Source: an uncultured Spirochaetaceae bacterium (GTDB taxonomy: Bacteria; Spirochaetota; Spirochaetia; Sphaerochaetales; Sphaerochaetaceae). From it: a stretch of 64,000 bases of DNA. The stretch lies in assembly GCA_944389275.1 (NCBI GenBank), contig CALXLT010000022.1, forward strand, positions 1 to 64,000. The letters run 5' to 3'. Position 1 is the first letter of the stretch. Every line of letters starts with the position of its first letter. Positions 43,286-52,101 of this stretch are shown piece by piece. The notes beneath the pieces are model-generated. The model worked only from the letters and a program-made list of their open reading frames with translations. It was not told the DNA's origin and did not search any database. The translations under genes were made by a program, and so were the position numbers.

Positions 43286-45702
43286 TGGCAGAACAGGATC
43301 TTAGGAACACTTCATTCTATAAGGAGCTTTTGCAGACAGCAAAGGAACAGGGCGTCATTACGCTTCTTGATATCGTGGCAGAGATGAAGAAGCATAAGGA
43401 TGCCCCTTCCGATCTGGACAAGGTCATCGACCTGCTTAAGGAGGATGGCGTCCAGTATACCGAGTCTGAGGACTCCGAGCCGGATTTCATGGACGAGCCG
43501 AGCGAGGAGGATCTCGAGGCATTCGATGACGATGGCTTCTCAGATGATGCGGATGTCGATGATGAGGACGAGGAGCCTACCGATGACGATCTGAAGGACA
43601 TCGAGGACGAAGAGGACGAGGAAGACGAAGAGGAAGGAGAGCGGAAGAAGCGTTCCTCCGATGATGACGAGGATGAGGAAGACGAAGAGGACGAGGATGA
43701 GGAAGAGGAGAACATCAACGAGTGGAAGGGCACCGATGATGACACCGAGTCTTCCGCTGAGCGCTTCATAGATATCTCATCATTCTCAGAGAGCGCATCG
43801 GACCATAAGGGCCACTCATCCCAGACCAGGTTCGACGCAAGCCAGGATGATCCGATAAGGCTCTATCTCAAGGAGATCGGAAACGAGAATCTCCTTACCG
43901 GCGAACAGGAGGTTGAGCTTGCCATGCAGATGGAGAAGGGCGCGCAGATCGTCCTTTCAGTGATCAGGGAGAGCGGCATACTCATCTCCTTCTTCTCATC
44001 GGTCATCGAGAAGATGAACTCCAAGATCGAGGAGGACACGGAGGAGACGCTCTCGACAGAGGAGCTCAAGGAATTCCTCTCCGTGCAGAAGAGATACAAT
44101 ACATACTACAGGGAAGCCCTTGGCAAGGACACTCCGCGCGAGATAAAGGAGTACAACGAGTTCAAGAGCCGCACCCTTCTTGCCGGCGATACGCCGGAGG
44201 CAGACAAGGAGCTTCTGAAGCTCCGTGAGAACCTTTTGGATAAGCTTGGTGGCTATCCTGATGAGGCCTCTCCTCTTTATGAGGGCAAGAAGCGCTCTGA
44301 CTTCCCGTCACGTGAGGACTGGATCGAGTACTGCAGGGAGAAGAGCAGGGAGGACCGCATCCGCAAGGTCGAGGAGAAGCTTGACGAGATCCGCAAGGAA
44401 GAGGCGCAGCTGAACGCGAAGATCGCGGAGGGCGTCACGCAGAAGGACAGGCAGTTCAGGGAAGAGCATCCTGACATGAAGGAAGCCGACCTTGAGAAGG
44501 AGATACAGAAGATCCACAGGAAGGTCCGCGAGGACAACGCCGCGACCGGTGCCGAGCTTGGAAAGCGCTATGCTGATTTCAAGAAGGAGCTGGAGTCCCT
44601 CTCTTCAGGTGAATACCTGCCAGTAAGCGACTGGGTGACTCCTATCGAGCTCCAGCAGGAGGAGATTGATGACCTCACGGATATCTTCATCTCCGCGCGC
44701 GACAAGATAATCAGGTGCAATGAGCGCAAGAAGATCTCGGAGGAGCATCTGAAGGTCTCCTCGACAAGGGAGCTCAGGCAGCTTGGCCGCGATCTGGCGA
44801 CCCCGAGCAAGGCGCCGGCTATAGAGGAAGCCCTTGGCATGTCCAGCGACCAGATCAAGGAGGAGATCAAGGATCTCCAGCTTACTGAGAAGGAGCTCAG
44901 GACGATCGAGACCGACTTCGAGTGCGATTCCTCCGTGGTCATCCAGAACGTGAAGAACATCCAGTTCGGGCAGCGCATCCTCAAGAGCGCGAAGGACAGG
45001 CTCATAAAGGCCAATCTCCGCCTTGTCGTGTCGATTGCCAAGAAATACACGAACAGGGGACTCCAGTTCTTCGATCTCGTGCAGGAAGGCAACATAGGGC
45101 TGATCAAGGCCGTCGAGAAGTTCGAGTATGAGAAGGGATTCAAGTTCTCGACATACGCGACATGGTGGATCAGGCAGGCGATCACGAGATCCATATCCGA
45201 CCAGGCTAGGACGATCAGGGTCCCTGTCCACATGATCGAGCAGATCAACAAGGTCGTCAGGGAGTCTAGGGTCCTCATGCAGTCCCTTGGCCGCGAGCCG
45301 ACTGACAAGGAGGTCGCAGAGCATCTCGGGTGGCCTGAGGCGAAGGTCAAGAACGTCAAGTCCGTTGCCCGCGAGCCTATCTCGCTCGAGACCCCTGTGG
45401 GAGAGGAGGAGGATAGCGTCCTTTCCGATTTCATCGAGGACAAGGATGCTGAGAACCCTGCCAACCAGACGGCTTTCGTGCTACTGCAGGACAAGATCCG
45501 CGAGCTTCTCTCCACGCTGCCGCAGAGGGAGCAGGAAGTGCTCAGGATGAGGTTCGGCCTTGATGATGGCTACGCGCTCACCCTTGAGGAGGTAGGTCTC
45601 TACTTCGATGTCACGAGGGAGCGTATCAGGCAGATCGAGGCGAAGGCTCTCAGGAGGCTCAGGCATCCTAAGAGAAGCCGCCAGCTTAAGGATTGGAACT
45701 AG
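43285..45702 (+). CDS. rpoD: RNA polymerase primary sigma factor, with very acidic N-terminal tracts
   Basis: 805 residues from ATG 43285. After a helical N-terminus, residues about 60-155 are almost entirely Asp/Glu. Region 1.2 begins at [19 protein letters not shown] (about 191). A long non-conserved region follows, then region 2 ([35 protein letters not shown]), region 3, and region 4 with [19 protein letters not shown]. coli RpoD has 613 residues. It directs housekeeping transcription; promoters found here are close to TTGACA/TATAAT. Co-transcribed with dnaG. Confidence 0.96.
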   Translation: MAEQDLRNTSFYKELLQTAKEQGVITLLDIVAEMKKHKDAPSDLDKVIDLLKEDGVQYTESEDSEPDFMDEPSEEDLEAFDDDGFSDDADVDDEDEEPTDDDLKDIEDEEDEEDEEEGERKKRSSDDDEDEEDEEDEDEEEENINEWKGTDDDTESSAERFIDISSFSESASDHKGHSSQTRFDASQDDPIRLYLKEIGNENLLTGEQEVELAMQMEKGAQIVLSVIRESGILISFFSSVIEKMNSKIEEDTEETLSTEELKEFLSVQKRYNTYYREALGKDTPREIKEYNEFKSRTLLAGDTPEADKELLKLRENLLDKLGGYPDEASPLYEGKKRSDFPSREDWIEYCREKSREDRIRKVEEKLDEIRKEEAQLNAKIAEGVTQKDRQFREEHPDMKEADLEKEIQKIHRKVREDNAATGAELGKRYADFKKELESLSSGEYLPVSDWVTPIELQQEEIDDLTDIFISARDKIIRCNERKKISEEHLKVSSTRELRQLGRDLATPSKAPAIEEALGMSSDQIKEEIKDLQLTEKELRTIETDFECDSSVVIQNVKNIQFGQRILKSAKDRLIKANLRLVVSIAKKYTNRGLQFFDLVQEGNIGLIKAVEKFEYEKGFKFSTYATWWIRQAITRSISDQARTIRVPVHMIEQINKVVRESRVLMQSLGREPTDKEVAEHLGWPEAKVKNVKSVAREPISLETPVGEEEDSVLSDFIEDKDAENPANQTAFVLLQDKIRELLSTLPQREQEVLRMRFGLDDGYALTLEEVGLYFDVTRERIRQIEAKALRRLRHPKRSRQLKDWN

Positions 45703-45760
45703 GTAGATTACATTTCGATAATCCGCTATCATCAGCGGTTAGTGAGGAGATGAGTAGAGT

Positions 45761-46627
45761 ATGGCAGAGAATGACAAGCTTGAGTGCCTGAAGGAACTTC
45801 AGGAAGCTCTCAGGGTTAAGTTTGAGCTTGAGCAGCAGGTTGAGATGATGCCTGTAAACCTCAGGAAGGAGGAGGCAAATCTCAAGGAGGCTAACGAGAA
45901 GTATCTCGAGCTTACCGAAAAGTTCAACTCCGTCACCGAAGAGGTGAAGTCACTCTCAATCAGATACGAGGATGCCTTCCAGACGAGGACAGGCTACGAG
46001 AAGCAGATGGAGTTCCTCAATACCCAGAGGGAATACGAGGCTCTGTCAAAGCAGCTTGACGAGGCTAAGGTGCAGGAGCAGACGCTTCTTAAGCAGCGCG
46101 GATCCAAGAACGCCGAGCTTGACAAGCTCAGCGCCGAGCTCGATGAGCAGGAGAAGGTATGCGATGAGGTGAAGGCACGTGTCGAGGCGGAGAGGGAGAA
46201 GGTCAATTCCCTTCTTGATGATGCCAATAAGCGCCTCGAGGAGATGAATGCCAGATGCGAGGAGATAAAAGGCACATCCATTTCCGATGAACTCTATAAC
46301 AAGTTCGCCAATATTGTGCGCAAGAAGAAGGGCGAGGGCATTGTCCCTGTCCATGGCCAGGTATGCACTGGCTGTGACCGCGTGCTGCCGATGCAGTTCG
46401 TGATCGACCTGCGTCTTAAGCAGGAGAGGAACGAGATCGAGTATTGCCCATACTGCTCAAGGATCATCTGGTACGAGAAGCTTGATGACGAGCTCGAGAA
46501 GAGCTATATCTTCGAGCAGCTTGAGCCTACCAAGAGCGATGGCAAGGGTGTTGTCCAGGAGGATGCATCCAAGACCGAGGGCGACAGCTACGACGAGTCG
46601 ATGGGCGAGGGCTTCGAGGATTTCTGA
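45761..46627 (+). CDS. Coiled-coil protein with C4 zinc ribbon (CT398/DUF164-like)
   Basis: 288 residues. Residues about 10-190 form a long antiparallel coiled coil. The C-terminal zinc ribbon has CTGCDRVLP and, about 30 residues later, CPYCSRIIWYE. An acidic tail follows. The family structure resembles DksA/GreA-type coiled coils and is suggested to bind RNA polymerase or membranes; function unproven. A small hairpin CCGCT/AGCGG lies upstream. It directly precedes the RNase P RNA gene. Confidence 0.87.
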   Translation: MAENDKLECLKELQEALRVKFELEQQVEMMPVNLRKEEANLKEANEKYLELTEKFNSVTEEVKSLSIRYEDAFQTRTGYEKQMEFLNTQREYEALSKQLDEAKVQEQTLLKQRGSKNAELDKLSAELDEQEKVCDEVKARVEAEREKVNSLLDDANKRLEEMNARCEEIKGTSISDELYNKFANIVRKKKGEGIVPVHGQVCTGCDRVLPMQFVIDLRLKQERNEIEYCPYCSRIIWYEKLDDELEKSYIFEQLEPTKSDGKGVVQEDASKTEGDSYDESMGEGFEDF

Positions 46628-46634
46628 TGCAATC

Positions 46635-46963
46635 TTCCAGGTCTTGGAGGTAATCGCTGGAAACAGAGGAAAGTCCGGGCTCCACAGGACGATGGTGCTG
46701 GCTAACGGCCAGGAGCAGCAATGCTACAGATAGTGCAGCAGAGAGTAGACCGCCTCGAAAGAGGTAAGGGTGAAACGGCGGTGTAAGAGACCACCGCCTG
46801 CCCAGTGATGGGCAGGGCATGGTAAACCTCACCAGGAGCAAGGCCAAGTATGCAGTCGGCTGGTCCGGCCATGGCTGCGGGTAGGCTGCTTGAGCGTACG
46901 GGCAACCGTGCGCCTAGATAGATGATTACCTAAACAGAACCCGGCTTATCCGAGGCCTGGATT
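46635..46963 (+). ncRNA. rnpB: RNase P RNA (type A)
   Basis: About 329 nt. The conserved blocks are GAGGAAAGTCCGGGCTCCAC (start near 46667), the central GAGCAAGGCCAAG region, and ACAGAACCCGGCTTAT near the 3' end. P1 is formed by CCAGGTC (46637-46643) with GGCCTGG (46954-46960). It is the catalytic RNA that matures tRNA 5' ends. It begins about 10 nt after the zinc-ribbon gene, so it may share that transcript. Confidence 0.95.
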
Positions 46964-46983
46964 TTGTATATATAATTCAAAGA

Positions 46984-47020
46984 GGCATAGGGAATCTGGT
47001 TTCCTTATGCCTTGTTTTGT
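46984..47020 (+). terminator. Terminator after rnpB
   Basis: Eleven-base-pair stem GGCATAGGGAA (46984-46994) with TTCCTTATGCC (47001-47011), one G-U, then TTGTTTTGT. Confidence 0.9.
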
Positions 47021-47050
47021 TACCTATAGTGTTACCTATCCGTTACTTAG
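47019..47050. repeat. Three short tandem copies GTTACYTAK
   Basis: GTTACCTAT at 47019-47027 and 47031-47039, GTTACTTAG at 47042-47050, about 11-12 nt apart, spanning the terminator tail and the antitoxin stop codon. They may mark an old insertion boundary or a binding site. Confidence 0.5.
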
Positions 47051-47424
47051 AACCCGAAAAAACGATGTGGGGAGACATTGAAAAGCTTTCCAAGCTCTCG
47101 TGCAGTGTTGCGGCTGATGGGACGCTTATTGTTCTCCATGAGCGATATTGCCTGCTTGCTTGTTCCAAGCTTCTCTGCTAGTTCAGGCTGTGTCATTTTC
47201 AGCAGTTTCCTATAGAAGCGGAGATTGCCGCCCGGAGTCTGCCTTGCCTTTACTTCCTTATAGAAATCCATTTCAGTAGGATCAAGAAGCTCGTCTCCAT
47301 CATCATTCATAATGGAGATATTCTCCTTGCTGTATTTGCTTTCTACATAGTCAAGAATATCTTTTGGAACACGACCTTCAATCCTGAACCCATCAGTATG
47401 GGGCTGATTCACGACTACCAACAT
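47047..47424 (-). CDS. HigA-type antitoxin, XRE helix-turn-helix
   Basis: 125 residues. The N-terminal 60 are a linker/toxin-binding part. Residues about 67-120 are an HTH_3 domain: LRFYRKLLKMTQPELAEKLG then TSKQAISLMENNKRPIS. It overlaps the toxin gene by 32 nt and has its own GAGG six bases before the ATG. Toxin-first order and the HTH antitoxin are the HigBA layout. It probably represses the operon by binding the repeat at 47669-47685. Confidence 0.85.
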   Translation of the reverse strand: MLVVVNQPHTDGFRIEGRVPKDILDYVESKYSKENISIMNDDGDELLDPTEMDFYKEVKARQTPGGNLRFYRKLLKMTQPELAEKLGTSKQAISLMENNKRPISRNTARELGKLFNVSPHRFFGF

Positions 47425-47659
47425 AATACACCTCTATGACATATTCTCCATTCTGACATTCCCAGCAAGCTACCCAATGATAGCTCAAATGGCAATGGTA
47501 TTTCCCTTTGCCGAGCTTACTGAAATTTCTGTAATTCGGCTGAATAGGCCCTTTTTCCCTGAGATCATCAATGAGATTGACCAGCACTTCTTTATCAGCA
47601 TCAGATAATTTCCTGATTGCTTCCCGGCTTTTGGCTGTCAATTTCACTATATATCTCAT
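47393..47659 (-). CDS. RelE/HigB-like toxin (putative ribosome-dependent mRNA nuclease)
   Basis: 88 residues: MRYIVKLTAKSREAIRKL at the N-terminus, a Gly-Lys core NFSKLGKGKYHCHLS, and a C-terminal strand ending in VYYVGSRESAPY. Size and pattern fit the RelE/ParE superfamily, HigB branch. His and Tyr in the core could be catalytic. The ATG at 47659 has no ribosome site; a -10 box ends six bases upstream. Confidence 0.82.
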   Translation of the reverse strand: MRYIVKLTAKSREAIRKLSDADKEVLVNLIDDLREKGPIQPNYRNFSKLGKGKYHCHLSYHWVACWECQNGEYVIEVYYVGSRESAPY

Positions 47660-47665
47660 GATTGA

Positions 47666-47694
47666 ATATTATCAAATATTGATAACTCTGTAAA
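47666..47694 (-). promoter_or_regulatory. Promoter and operator of the toxin-antitoxin operon
   Basis: Minus strand: TTTACA (47689-47694), 17 nt, TAATAT (47666-47671), six bases, ATG. A perfect inverted repeat TTATCA-N5-TGATAA (47669-47685) overlaps the -10 and spacer, as expected for autoregulation by the HTH antitoxin. Confidence 0.6.
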
Positions 47695-47815
47695 GCGTCA
47701 TAAAGTCTTTAAAGGATGCGGAGCTATATGTTCGAAGTGTTGATTAATTAATATCATGCCAATATGGAAGAGGTGCTTGGAAGTATTTTCCTGTACCTTT
47801 TGCCATTCTATGGCA

Positions 47816-47844
47816 TTATCAAATGAAGCTGTATCCTTTACGAT
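47816..47844 (+). promoter_or_regulatory. Promoter of cassette copy 2, leaderless geometry
   Basis: TTATCA (47816-47821), 17 nt, TACGAT (47839-47844), six bases, ATG at 47851. Both boxes match consensus at four of six, so it is moderate at best. There is no ribosome site. Confidence 0.4.
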
Positions 47845-47850
47845 ATTCCC

Positions 47851-48543
47851 ATGAAGCGGCTGTTTACTGTGCTCTTGCTTATCAGCATCGTGATTTTTTC
47901 CGTGTCAGCTTCGTCATGGCGCATAGGAGGCGAGGCTGGCTATGCCCTGAACTTCATGGATACCGTCACGATATGGCCGCGCACCGAATACAGGCCAGGG
48001 CATGGCGCTGAAGCCGCGTTCATCGCTGAATATTGTTTCGATAACGGCCTTTCCCTCTCGACAGGTCTTCGGTATATAGCGAAAAGCTTTACTTATCATC
48101 ATGAGAACTCAGGCCAGGTCGTGAACGATTATATGGAGATGGACCATTTCCTTGAGTTACCGCTTGTGCTTCGCTATTCCTTTAGACTCGGCGATGTGAG
48201 CCTGTTCCTCGGTGGCGGCGGTTACATTGGCGTATGGTTTCTGTCCCAGTGCTTCGGCACCAACAGAAGCGCTGCGACCGATGATAGCGGTTCACTCATC
48301 TATGACAGCCATGGAGACATCATTCCATTCGGCAGCAATGACAGCCTCTTCGCCGCGGGCCTGATCGCTGAGACCGGTGTTTCCTGGAATCCCCTTGATG
48401 ATATCCGGCTGGACTTTGCCATCCGCTATGAGCGCAGCCTGACAAGCCTTGTGAAGCCTGTGCAGGAGAATACGGCTCATCGATACAATGATACGCTCCT
48501 GTTCTCTGTCGGATGCATGGTCGCGGTTGGAGGTGGGAAATGA
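47851..48543 (+). CDS. Outer-membrane beta-barrel protein, cassette copy 2
   Basis: 230 residues with signal peptide MKRLFTVLLLISIVIFSVSA. Shared landmarks with the protein at 38733: STGLRYIAKSF, HFLELPLVLRYSF, GGGGYIGVWFLS, NDSLFAAGLIAETG, RYERSLTSL, AHRYNDTL, and the same terminal Gly-Gly-Gly-Lys. It has no ribosome site of its own. The two barrels are clear paralogues though much diverged. It overlaps the S41 gene by 4 nt. Confidence 0.75.
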   Translation: MKRLFTVLLLISIVIFSVSASSWRIGGEAGYALNFMDTVTIWPRTEYRPGHGAEAAFIAEYCFDNGLSLSTGLRYIAKSFTYHHENSGQVVNDYMEMDHFLELPLVLRYSFRLGDVSLFLGGGGYIGVWFLSQCFGTNRSAATDDSGSLIYDSHGDIIPFGSNDSLFAAGLIAETGVSWNPLDDIRLDFAIRYERSLTSLVKPVQENTAHRYNDTLLFSVGCMVAVGGGK

Positions 48544-49889
48544 GACAGATATCCAGCGCCATCCTGATCATCTTTGTTCTCCTTGCAGCCTCGTGCCGGC
48601 CTCAGGCGGAGATATCTACAGAGGAAGCGTTTATCGAGACATGGGGCGATATTTTCACTAGCTTCTGGGACAAGATGAATACCCAGTACGTATTCTGGGA
48701 TCTGGATTCACCTGGAGGCGAATGGGACGATGTCTATTTTGAGTATCTTCCGAAGTTCAGCTCGCTCAAGGGCCTGATAGGGGAGAGCGAGGAGGAGACC
48801 GATACCGCTCTCAGATACTTCTATGATATCCTCAGTGATCTCAGCGATTGCCACTATAGCCTCAGCATAAATGACGGCGGCAAGGCCCCTGTCCTCACAT
48901 TCTCAAAGTATCACCAGAATCTCCTGAGCTTATCAGGGCGCAGCGATGAGGATATCTTCAGCATATTCAGGTCAGGATCCCTTCCGGAGATCAGTGACCT
49001 CAGGAAGACGATAGGGACTGTCCTTTCCGATTCCTTCGGCGTCTCAATTGATACAGCAGCTCCTTTCTTCTCTGGCGAGGTATCCCCGTCATCCTATCTT
49101 TCCTTGTGCCATGTCTTCGCCTTGCCTGAAGCCAACGCATACTATGTCCTTGGAAAGACCGAGGATGAGATCCTTTATATAGGCCTTTCAGATTTCAACA
49201 TGGCCTTATTCCGATCAGGGATCTCCGGAGAGGAGGTCCGGAAGGGGATCGAGGATTTCATCAGTATATGGCGAGGGTTTATACAAGACTATCTCGCTGG
49301 AGAGGGAGCTGAGATAAAAGGCCTTGTCGTGGATCTCCGGGGAAATACCGGGGGATATAACTCGGATATCCCTCTTCTATGGAACTGCCTCATAGCCGAG
49401 GACGTGCATATCTGCGATTACCGCAGCAAGGATGGCATGAACCGCACTGACTATGGTCCTTGGGTGAAGTATATCGTTCAGCATGACGAGAACACCAAGC
49501 GCAATTTCGATATGCCTATAGCGGTTCTGGCCAACAAGGCGACAATCTCCAATGGAGAGATCTTTGCGATGTTCTTCAAGGCCTTGGGCGATTACTATGG
49601 ATTCTGCACCGCATCCTTCGGGGAGGCGACAGCAGGAGGCTTAGGGACAGCCAACAGCAGCCCGGATGGGAATATTTACGAATTCTTCGATCCTTATGTC
49701 TTCAATGCCGGTCAGTTCAATATAGGGTCTGCGGTATGCCAGACGCAGAGCATGCATGCCAGATACCGCAATGGCGAGATCTACGAGAACATAGGAATAT
49801 CCCCTGATTATCCCGTCGCGGAGGACGGAGCAGGGGATGCCGTGCTTTCAAATGCTCTATCATGGATAAGGAAGGATAGCCAGCCTTGA
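48540..49889 (+). CDS. S41-type protease-like lipoprotein, cassette copy 2
   Basis: 449 residues from ATG 48540 (GGAGG six bases upstream, inside the barrel gene). Lipobox LLAASC near residue 18. N-terminal domain with NTQYVFWDLDSPGGEWDDVY, nearly identical to copy 1. S41 core GLVVDLRGNTGGYNSD, NKATISNGEIFAMFFKAL with candidate Ser, EATAGGLGT, IGISPDYPV. Copy 1 and copy 2 align along their length. The gene ends 13 nt before the convergent mazG. Confidence 0.78.
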   Translation: MRQISSAILIIFVLLAASCRPQAEISTEEAFIETWGDIFTSFWDKMNTQYVFWDLDSPGGEWDDVYFEYLPKFSSLKGLIGESEEETDTALRYFYDILSDLSDCHYSLSINDGGKAPVLTFSKYHQNLLSLSGRSDEDIFSIFRSGSLPEISDLRKTIGTVLSDSFGVSIDTAAPFFSGEVSPSSYLSLCHVFALPEANAYYVLGKTEDEILYIGLSDFNMALFRSGISGEEVRKGIEDFISIWRGFIQDYLAGEGAEIKGLVVDLRGNTGGYNSDIPLLWNCLIAEDVHICDYRSKDGMNRTDYGPWVKYIVQHDENTKRNFDMPIAVLANKATISNGEIFAMFFKALGDYYGFCTASFGEATAGGLGTANSSPDGNIYEFFDPYVFNAGQFNIGSAVCQTQSMHARYRNGEIYENIGISPDYPVAEDGAGDAVLSNALSWIRKDSQP

Positions 49890-49902
49890 TGGCTGCCAGC
49901 CA

Positions 49903-50718
49903 TCATTTCTCTTCCTTCTTGGCCTCTTCCCAGAGCTCATTCATCTCATCGACGTGTTCCTTGTCGATAGGGATCCCTCTCTTTGTTGCCATGTCAAAGA
50001 GGAGCTGGAAGCGTGCCTTGACCTTCTCATTGCACCTATGGAGCGCGACATTCGGCCTGATCTTCATAAAGCGGCAGAGGTTGACTACTGAGAAGAGAAG
50101 ATCGCCAAGCTCCATCTCGATGTGGTCATCATCGCCCTCGGCAATCGCCTGATTCACCTCCTCAAGCTCCTCCTCGACCTTTACAAGGACGCCGGAAACA
50201 TCAGGCCAGTCAAAGCCGACCTTCTTAAGCTTCTTCTGTATCTCATAGCTTTCCTCAAGAGGAGGGAGGGAAGAGGGAATATGAGAGAAAAATGACTCAG
50301 CCTTGTCTTTATGTCCCTCGACATTCTCCTTTACGCTGTTCCAGAGCGACAGGACCTCCGAGGCATTCTCCGCGTGCTCATTGCCGAAAACATGCGGATG
50401 ACGGCGTATGAGCTTGTCACAGACCTCATTCACAGCTTCCTCCGGCTTGAAATCCTTGCTTTCCTCGTGGATGCAGAGATTCATGAAGACGTTTATCATC
50501 ACATCTCCGATTTCCTCGCGCTCCGCCTGTATATCCTTATTTATGACGCCATCAAGGTATTCATAGCTTTCATCGATAAGTGAGATCGTTGCGCTCTTGT
50601 TTGTCTGTATCCTGTCCCATGGGCATCCACCCGGGGCACGGAGTATGGAAATGATCGTATAAAGCCTGTCAATGCTTTCCGTGAAGTTAGGAGCATGATT
50701 GAAGTAATTGCTGTACAT
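49903..50718 (-). CDS. mazG: MazG nucleoside triphosphate pyrophosphohydrolase
   Basis: 271 residues, two MazG domains like E. coli MazG. The first has GGCPWDRIQTNKS and the metal-binding helices DESYEYLDGVI with EREEIGDVMINVFM; the second has KVEEELEEVNQAI with EMELGDLLFSVVNL. It cleans the nucleotide pool or lowers alarmone levels. No ribosome site; a TATATT box ends six bases before the ATG (50725-50730), suggesting a leaderless message. Confidence 0.93.
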   Translation of the reverse strand: MYSNYFNHAPNFTESIDRLYTIISILRAPGGCPWDRIQTNKSATISLIDESYEYLDGVINKDIQAEREEIGDVMINVFMNLCIHEESKDFKPEEAVNEVCDKLIRRHPHVFGNEHAENASEVLSLWNSVKENVEGHKDKAESFFSHIPSSLPPLEESYEIQKKLKKVGFDWPDVSGVLVKVEEELEEVNQAIAEGDDDHIEMELGDLLFSVVNLCRFMKIRPNVALHRCNEKVKARFQLLFDMATKRGIPIDKEHVDEMNELWEEAKKEEK

Positions 50719-51570
50719 GCTCTGAATATATCATCAATGGTAGAGGCATTCCATATATCCAGGCCATTCTCAAAGTTTTTATGCATAGAATCAGAATTCA
50801 CTGGATAGAGCGATCAGCAGCTTCCTAAAAGGCAAATATCGGCTTATTTCGCGTTTTCGTTCGAAGATACAGAATACAAAACATGAGAGTAGGATGGACC
50901 AAATAAAAACTAATAATATGATTAATCATATTCTATATATTCGAATTATGAATCAAATAAAATGTTTAAAAGTAATAGAATTAACTTTATAACATACAAA
51001 TTAAGATTATTTTTAATTTTAATGCATTAATTTCCAAACTTCCTAATAATCCAACAGTATGTTGTTATTTATATACTAATTGACAGAATATACATTATAT
51101 CCATTAAAAATTGCTTTGAATCTGACCGTTATACGACCTCATAATTCCTTATAAATAGAGCAATAAGTAATATAGGATTGAAAATACGGTTAAAGATTCA
51201 AATTAATAAATATAAAAGAATATCATTCAAAATAATTATTACAATAAAAATGAAATGATAAATCATTATAAACATAATAATATTATTAAAATTCAGAAAT
51301 TTTCCATTTTACTATCCAGTGTTTCTATCGGATTCTGTATCTATTGATAGTAATTGTGTGAATATAACAGGAATTAGTCATGTATAGCATAAAACGGCTG
51401 TAAAAGCTTTGATTATCAGTAGATGAGATTCTTGTCGATCAAGAGGTTTTGATCGCTCTACGGCTTTCTATTGCGCTCTAAAGGGCCATTTTGCTATTTG
51501 CGCGCTGATATAATCCATAATTCCATCAGATTCTGTTCCTTGGGATAGTAATGATATGGATTCCCCTACC
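50719..51570. other. AT-rich gene-free island
   Basis: 852 bases with no credible gene. From about 50,880 to 51,320 the sequence is extremely AT-rich; bases 51241-51300 contain only 7 G or C. Inverted pairs lie at its edges: TAGAGCGATCA (50806-50816) with TGATCGCTCTA (51450-51460), and CACTGGATAG (50799-50808) with CTATCCAGTG (51312-51321). Two 31-nt imperfect direct repeats with 23 matches start near 51325 and 51522. No DnaA-box cluster was seen. Confidence 0.7.
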
Positions 51571-52062
51571 CTATCGGATTTTCCTCACTGGAATCCAGAT
51601 ATAGCTTGTGAAATCAGGCTTGTTTCTATCCGTGTCCTCATTAGAGAGCATCTCAGGGCCTCCTGTGAGCTCGTAGGACGATTTCCCGAGCCATTCCGAA
51701 TAGATTCTCGCCCAGGTGCTCTGAAGCGCTTCTGGATAGCTTCCTGTAGCTCTGAAGACCGCCCAGTCAGATGGATCGACAGTAAGGATTGGGAAGTTCC
51801 CATGATCGGAGCATGAAGAGGCAACTCCTATGTATTGATCGAGGAAGCTGCCTTCACGGGTCCTGTCCTCAAATGATGCTGAGACGCTTATCAGTCCTTT
51901 GGGCTCGGTATCGTTCAGCTTGAGAAGAGCCTCTTTGATTTCAGGTGTCATCCTTTTCTCAAGCTCAAGGATCTCCTCGTTCTCCCCTGTGAATCTAAGC
52001 TGTACGCGGCTTCTGAGGCCGATGATGTAGAATCTATCCTTGGTGATTATCCTGCAGTCCAT
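51571..52062 (-). CDS. Stand-alone GyrI-like/AraC effector-binding domain protein
   Basis: 163 residues. The N-terminus CRIITKDRFYIIGLRSRV, the central GVASSCSDHGNFPILTV and the C-terminal ARIYSEWLGKSSYELTGGPEML then SYIWIPVRK match the SOUL/GyrI-like ligand-binding domain found at the end of AraC activators. No DNA-binding part is present. It could sequester a ligand or inhibitor, or be a decayed regulator. It follows the lipoprotein gene by 39 nt. Confidence 0.72.
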   Translation of the reverse strand: MDCRIITKDRFYIIGLRSRVQLRFTGENEEILELEKRMTPEIKEALLKLNDTEPKGLISVSASFEDRTREGSFLDQYIGVASSCSDHGNFPILTVDPSDWAVFRATGSYPEALQSTWARIYSEWLGKSSYELTGGPEMLSNEDTDRNKPDFTSYIWIPVRKIR

Positions 52063-52101
52063 AGCCTGATGATAATCCGGAAGAACAGAGCAAGCAATGA
52101 T

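Noticed and set aside
43317-43769. Minus-strand serine-rich frame opposite rpoD
   Set aside because: It is the complement of the Asp/Glu codons of the acidic sigma N-terminus, with no start signal of its own.
50830-51540. Replication origin in the AT-rich island
   Set aside because: No cluster of DnaA-box-like sequences was seen and dnaA, dnaN or gyrB are not adjacent.
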